Shown here piece after piece: positions 29,376 to 32,467 of a stretch of 32,467 nucleotides of DNA. Position numbers and translations under genes: made by a program. The stretch is taken from positions 1 through 32,467 of IMG/VR virus record IMGVR_UViG_3300044949_000477. One strand, given 5' to 3'. Origin of the DNA: a virus. Every line of letters starts with the position of its first letter. Position 1 is the stretch's first letter. The notes under the pieces are model-generated. The model worked only from the letters and a program-made list of their open reading frames with translations, was not told the origin of the DNA and did no database searches.

Positions 29376-31088
29376 ATGTTAAATACAAATCTCAATATAA
29401 ACCTTTTTGGTAAACAAATTACTCGCTTTAGCGATAATAGAAACAATTGGTATTGGAATTTTGATAACGATGAAGTAGTTTTTGCTACTACTGAATTACC
29501 AACTCAATCATTTGCTTCTTTTAGTTTGAATACTACAAATTCGGATGTCTATAATATAAACGTTGATTCTAATGGTTATTTTCTAGCACCTCCGTTTCAA
29601 CCCGTAACTGCTTCTATAACAGGAAGTGGTGTATGGCCAACAACTGGCTCATTTACAATGTCCCTTTTTGTTTATGGTCAACAAACTTCTCCATTACCGC
29701 CTCTTACTTATTATGCAGAAGCAACAGCATCTGAAGCTGAAGGTAATATAGCATCGGTGAGTGGAAGTATAGTTGAATTGAAATTTTTAAGTAATCAAAA
29801 AGTAATCTACATAGCTAGTGCTTCATTGATTCACAGAAAAGGAAATTTATTTAATCCTCCTATTAATTGGAAAAACGTATGGATTAATAAACAACCATCT
29901 GGTTCAGGACAATTTACATTTAATGCAGTTAAGAACGCAAATGTATTTGAAGTTTCTGGTTCTAACACAGCATTAAATCAAAGTGGAAGTTTTAATAATG
30001 AATATTCATTTAGTGTAACTTCATCATTAACTGGTTCAGTTGTATATGATGATTGGTACTATGCACAAACAACAATGTCATTATCAATACCTGAAGTTGG
30101 GATTAGCAGACAATTATTCTTTACTGGTTCAGTATCTGGAATATTAACTGCTTCATTTACAGCTTCAACTGATACTCCATACACAATTACATCTTCAGTA
30201 GAATCCAAATACATTGACCCAATTTATATAGAATCTTATATCATTGGTGGCGGTGGTGGCGGTGCTGCAGGTGGTGTTACTGGTGGTGATACAAAAACTG
30301 TGTTATCACAAGGAGCCGGTGGTGGTGCTGGTAGTTGGAAAGAAGTACAATTTTTTGTAAGACCTAATCAATATTATACAGCTTCTGCGGGTATTGCTGG
30401 AACTGCGGGTATTCCTGTATCTGGTAGTATAAATGGTAACAATGGTACAACATCATCATTATCATATTTTACATCTATATCTTCATCAGCAACAATAAAT
30501 GCACCTGGTGGATTTGGTGGTAATGGTATCACCGGTAAAGGTGGACAAAGTGGTGATGGTTTTGCCGGTGGTAATGGATTGATTGCAAATGCATCATCTT
30601 CACTACCTGTTCCAAGAGGCGGTGGTGGTGGTGGTAGTGCTGGTACTGGAAGTAACGCTAACCTTTCATATGGTGGTAACGGTGGCGCTGGATTAGGCGG
30701 TGGTGGTGGATTATGGAATGAAACTACAAATTGGGCTGAAGGATTTTCATTTGGTATCGGTGCACCTTCTTTAAGTGGAAGTGTTGTTTCTGGTAGTGGT
30801 GGAAATGGTGGTTACACATTTGCGACTCCTCCAAACCCAACTGTAAACTATGCGGGTTCTGATGCAACTGCTTATGGCGGAGGCGGAGGTGGTGGATGGG
30901 GTGCATCATCTGGTGCAACTGCAGGTGGTAAAGGTGGTGATGGTGTTATTGTATTAAAATACCAAGCTACATCATCTTTATTAACATTCAACTCAACAGC
31001 ATATCATACTCAAATTAGAGATGGATATGTTTATCACTATATAACAGGAAGTAATGTAGGATTTGCTTACATTGGCGTACCTAACTAA
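29376..31088 (+). CDS. large glycine-rich tail fibre protein
   Basis: A 570-residue protein. Residues 1-280 form a Ser/Thr-rich beta region with recurring GSVSG, TASF and TGS text like that in the giant fibre. Residues 285-540 hold a glycine-rich domain (YIIGGGGGGAAGGVTGG, RGGGGGGSAGTG, YGGGGGGGWGA) like that two genes upstream. A compact end (DGYVYHYITGSN) follows. It is probably a second receptor-binding fibre or a tip subunit. Length and composition fit the fibre module; the antisense frames over the Gly runs are not genes. Confidence 0.7.
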   Translation: MLNTNLNINLFGKQITRFSDNRNNWYWNFDNDEVVFATTELPTQSFASFSLNTTNSDVYNINVDSNGYFLAPPFQPVTASITGSGVWPTTGSFTMSLFVYGQQTSPLPPLTYYAEATASEAEGNIASVSGSIVELKFLSNQKVIYIASASLIHRKGNLFNPPINWKNVWINKQPSGSGQFTFNAVKNANVFEVSGSNTALNQSGSFNNEYSFSVTSSLTGSVVYDDWYYAQTTMSLSIPEVGISRQLFFTGSVSGILTASFTASTDTPYTITSSVESKYIDPIYIESYIIGGGGGGAAGGVTGGDTKTVLSQGAGGGAGSWKEVQFFVRPNQYYTASAGIAGTAGIPVSGSINGNNGTTSSLSYFTSISSSATINAPGGFGGNGITGKGGQSGDGFAGGNGLIANASSSLPVPRGGGGGGSAGTGSNANLSYGGNGGAGLGGGGGLWNETTNWAEGFSFGIGAPSLSGSVVSGSGGNGGYTFATPPNPTVNYAGSDATAYGGGGGGGWGASSGATAGGKGGDGVIVLKYQATSSLLTFNSTAYHTQIRDGYVYHYITGSNVGFAYIGVPN

Positions 31089-31113
31089 AAAAATTACTAT
31101 AATCAAAAACATA

Positions 31114-31125
31114 ATTGTTAAATAA
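31114..31125 (+). promoter_or_regulatory. candidate late promoter motif ATTGTTAAATAA
   Basis: An exact copy of the 12-mer, 15 bases ahead of the scaffold-like gene, at the head of the scaffold-capsid-tail-tube unit, which ends in the terminator at 1219-1250. Upstream text ATTACTATAA matches that upstream of the copy at 1278. Confidence 0.5.
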
Positions 31126-31140
31126 CTAAATACAAAAACT

Positions 31141-31881
31141 ATGAACGCAACAGAAGTATTAAAGAAGATTCTAACTACCTTAGCTTTAGTTAAGGACGGA
31201 GTAGAACTTACTTACGCAAAACTAGCTGATGGTACAATATTAGAATCTCCAACATTTGATTTGGGCGAGAAAGTTGAAGTTGTATCTGAAGATGGTACTA
31301 AATCTCCAGCACCAGACGGTGAACACGAGGTAGTACTAAAAGATTCTGAAGGAAACGATGTAAGAATCAAAGTAGAAACAAAGGATGGTATTATTACTGA
31401 AAGAGAAAACGTTGAAGTAGAAACTCCAGCGGAAGATGAAGCAGTAGAAATGGAAAGCATTGCCGGTGGTGACATGGGTGATGACGAAGAAGTTGATACT
31501 GAAGAAACAGCTAATCCAATACCTGAAGATGAAGATTCAGAAGATATGAAAAAAGTAGTTGAGAAATTACAATATCGTATTGATGAATTAGAAAAGAAAT
31601 ACAATGAAATGGTAGCTGTTAAAGAAGAAACTATTTCAGAAGGTAAGAAAGCTGAGAAAGTTGAAACTGCACCAATCCCTGGTGACCCAACTAAAGTAAA
31701 CACAATTGAAAACTTAGCAGCGGTAGACCCAACTGAAGAAGTTGAGGAAGAAGAATTACCAAAATTAGATGGTGCACCAATTGATGAGAATGCACAAAAA
31801 ATCCAAAACGGAGTTAAATTAGGTAAGAATGGTAAAGTGGTAAATACACAATCATCTTTCTTATCAAGACTATATAAATAA
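31141..31881 (+). CDS. scaffold-like protein upstream of capsid
   Basis: A 246-residue, strongly acidic protein. LADGTILESPTFDLGEKVEV (27-46) and the following DGTKSPAPDGEHEVVLKDSEG are texts I know from proteins just upstream of capsid genes in Bacteroidota phages and cyanophages. The middle is rich in Glu/Asp with a coiled coil (MKKVVEKLQYRIDELEKKYN, about 135-154). The end is basic (SSFLSRLYK), as is usual for scaffolds, which bind capsid through a basic tail. It would guide prohead assembly and be removed by the protease. The stop is 19 bases before the capsid ATG. Confidence 0.7.
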   Translation: MNATEVLKKILTTLALVKDGVELTYAKLADGTILESPTFDLGEKVEVVSEDGTKSPAPDGEHEVVLKDSEGNDVRIKVETKDGIITERENVEVETPAEDEAVEMESIAGGDMGDDEEVDTEETANPIPEDEDSEDMKKVVEKLQYRIDELEKKYNEMVAVKEETISEGKKAEKVETAPIPGDPTKVNTIENLAAVDPTEEVEEEELPKLDGAPIDENAQKIQNGVKLGKNGKVVNTQSSFLSRLYK

Positions 31882-31900
31882 TTAAAAAAATCATTTAAAA

Positions 31901-32467
31901 ATGAGAAAACAACAAAACTTTCAACAACCGATTTTCACTCAGAACACATATGCTGGTGAATTCGCAGGGAAGTACATTGCAGCAGCGTTGTTATCAGCTA
32001 AAACATTGGACAACCAATACATCACAATCATGCCGAATGTGAAGTATAAGAGTGTAATCCAATCAGTTGCAGTTGATTCAATCGTGAACGATGCATCTTG
32101 TAACTTCACTACTTCTGGTACTGTGGCTCTTTCTGAAAGAATCCTTGAACCAAAAGAACTTCAAGTTAACCTTGAATTATGTAAGCAAGAGTTCGTAGAT
32201 TCTTGGGAAGCTTTACAATTGGGCTATAGCGCATTTGATGAGATTCCAAAAGATTTCAACGATTTCTTAATCTCTTATGTTGGTGGTAAAGTAGCACAAG
32301 CTACCGAAGAATCAATTTGGAGAGGTACTGCAGCAACTAATGGACAATTCCAAGGTATCTATACCGCATTGTCTTCTTCAGTTGTAGCAGGTGGAGCAAC
32401 TGCTCCTGTAACATCTTCTGTTTCAGGTTCTATCACTTCTGCAAACGTATTAACTGCGTTAAATGCA
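31901..32467 (+). CDS. major capsid protein, N-terminal part (runs off the end, continues at base 1)
   Basis: ATG AGA AAA begins a frame open to the end of the window. 136 codons precede the repeat that starts at 32309, where it matches base 1 in the same frame; the joined product is 318 residues. The N-terminal 100 residues include TYAGEFAGKYIAAALLSAKT and an ELCKQEFVDSWEAL-like helix (NLELCKQEFVDSWEALQLGY). Neighbouring scaffold and tail genes support the capsid call. The AAC at 31-33 and AAT at 32339-32341 both code Asn. Confidence 0.85.
   Translation, partial: MRKQQNFQQPIFTQNTYAGEFAGKYIAAALLSAKTLDNQYITIMPNVKYKSVIQSVAVDSIVNDASCNFTTSGTVALSERILEPKELQVNLELCKQEFVDSWEALQLGYSAFDEIPKDFNDFLISYVGGKVAQATEESIWRGTAATNGQFQGIYTALSSSVVAGGATAPVTSSVSGSITSANVLTALNA
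32309..32467 (+). repeat. terminal direct repeat with bases 1-159 (circular genome)
   Basis: All 159 bases match 1-159 except C33 versus T32341. The repeat lies inside the capsid gene and keeps the frame. This is the overlap expected when a circular or terminally redundant genome is opened at an arbitrary point by assembly, not a biological terminal repeat, although headful packaging cannot be excluded. The single silent difference suggests a mixed population or a read error. Confidence 0.9.

Noticed and set aside
31212-31703. 163-codon minus-strand frame
   Set aside because: It is antisense to the scaffold-like gene and Ser/Thr-rich because the sense strand is Glu/Asp-rich.
32309-32467. Biological terminal repeat or attachment site
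   Set aside because: The repeat lies inside the capsid gene, keeps its frame and shows no integrase or tRNA context; assembly overlap of a circular genome explains it.

Overview
The window is a complete, circularly permuted genome of a tailed phage (siphovirus-like) of a Bacteroidota host, most likely a Flavobacteriia-type bacterium. Bases 1-159 recur at 32309-32467 with one silent C/T difference, and the major capsid gene runs across that join. The genome is therefore a circle of about 32,308 bp opened inside the capsid gene. The host assignment rests on three things: AT-rich DNA with essentially no Shine-Dalgarno sequences, three promoters of the Bacteroidota form TTG-N20-TAnnTTTG/A, and virion proteins of types I associate with Bacteroidota phages. 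No integrase or repressor is recognisable.

Layout. (1) 20.0-23.1 kb: small terminase, large terminase, a coiled-coil protein, a probable tail assembly chaperone with a -1 frameshift on a T10 run, and two small paralogous CxC-x9-CC proteins. (2) 23.1-31.1 kb: host-recognition genes, namely a 1217-residue fibre with Gly-X-Y repeats and Ala-Ser-Phe repeats, two LamG-like proteins, a glycine-rich protein, a small beta-rich virion protein and a second glycine-rich fibre. (3) 31.1 kb across the join to 12.6 kb: scaffold-like protein, major capsid, tail-tube-like protein, portal, head-tail connectors, baseplate/hub proteins, tape measure, and a prohead protease fused to two further domains. (4) 12.6-13.5 kb: the only minus-strand gene, a T4 gp55-like sigma factor. 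(5) 13.5-20.0 kb: a probable early/accessory region with two DnaA boxes 11 bp apart, an AAA+ ATPase, two HNH-type proteins, an FkbM-like methyltransferase, a candidate structured RNA leader, many overlapping small genes and a second sigma-like protein.

How it may work together. Host RNA polymerase would read the early region from the TTG-N20-TAnnTTTG/A promoters at about 14.5 and 16.5 kb and the sigma gene from a matching minus-strand promoter. The sigma factor could then switch on late genes from a second motif, ATTGTTAAATAA. Two copies of that motif lie exactly where a new promoter is needed: after the strong terminator at 1219-1250, and ahead of the gene divergent from the sigma gene. Replication probably uses the host machinery, since there are DnaA boxes and an ATPase but no polymerase or primase. 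No lysis gene is recognisable.

The points most worth a second look are the T10 frameshift, the structured RNA region at 16.48-16.71 kb, the late-promoter motif paired with the sigma factor, the tandem DnaA boxes, the paired Cys-motif proteins, and a tail hub that appears split into two genes. Several short genes are given here with corrected or new starts.
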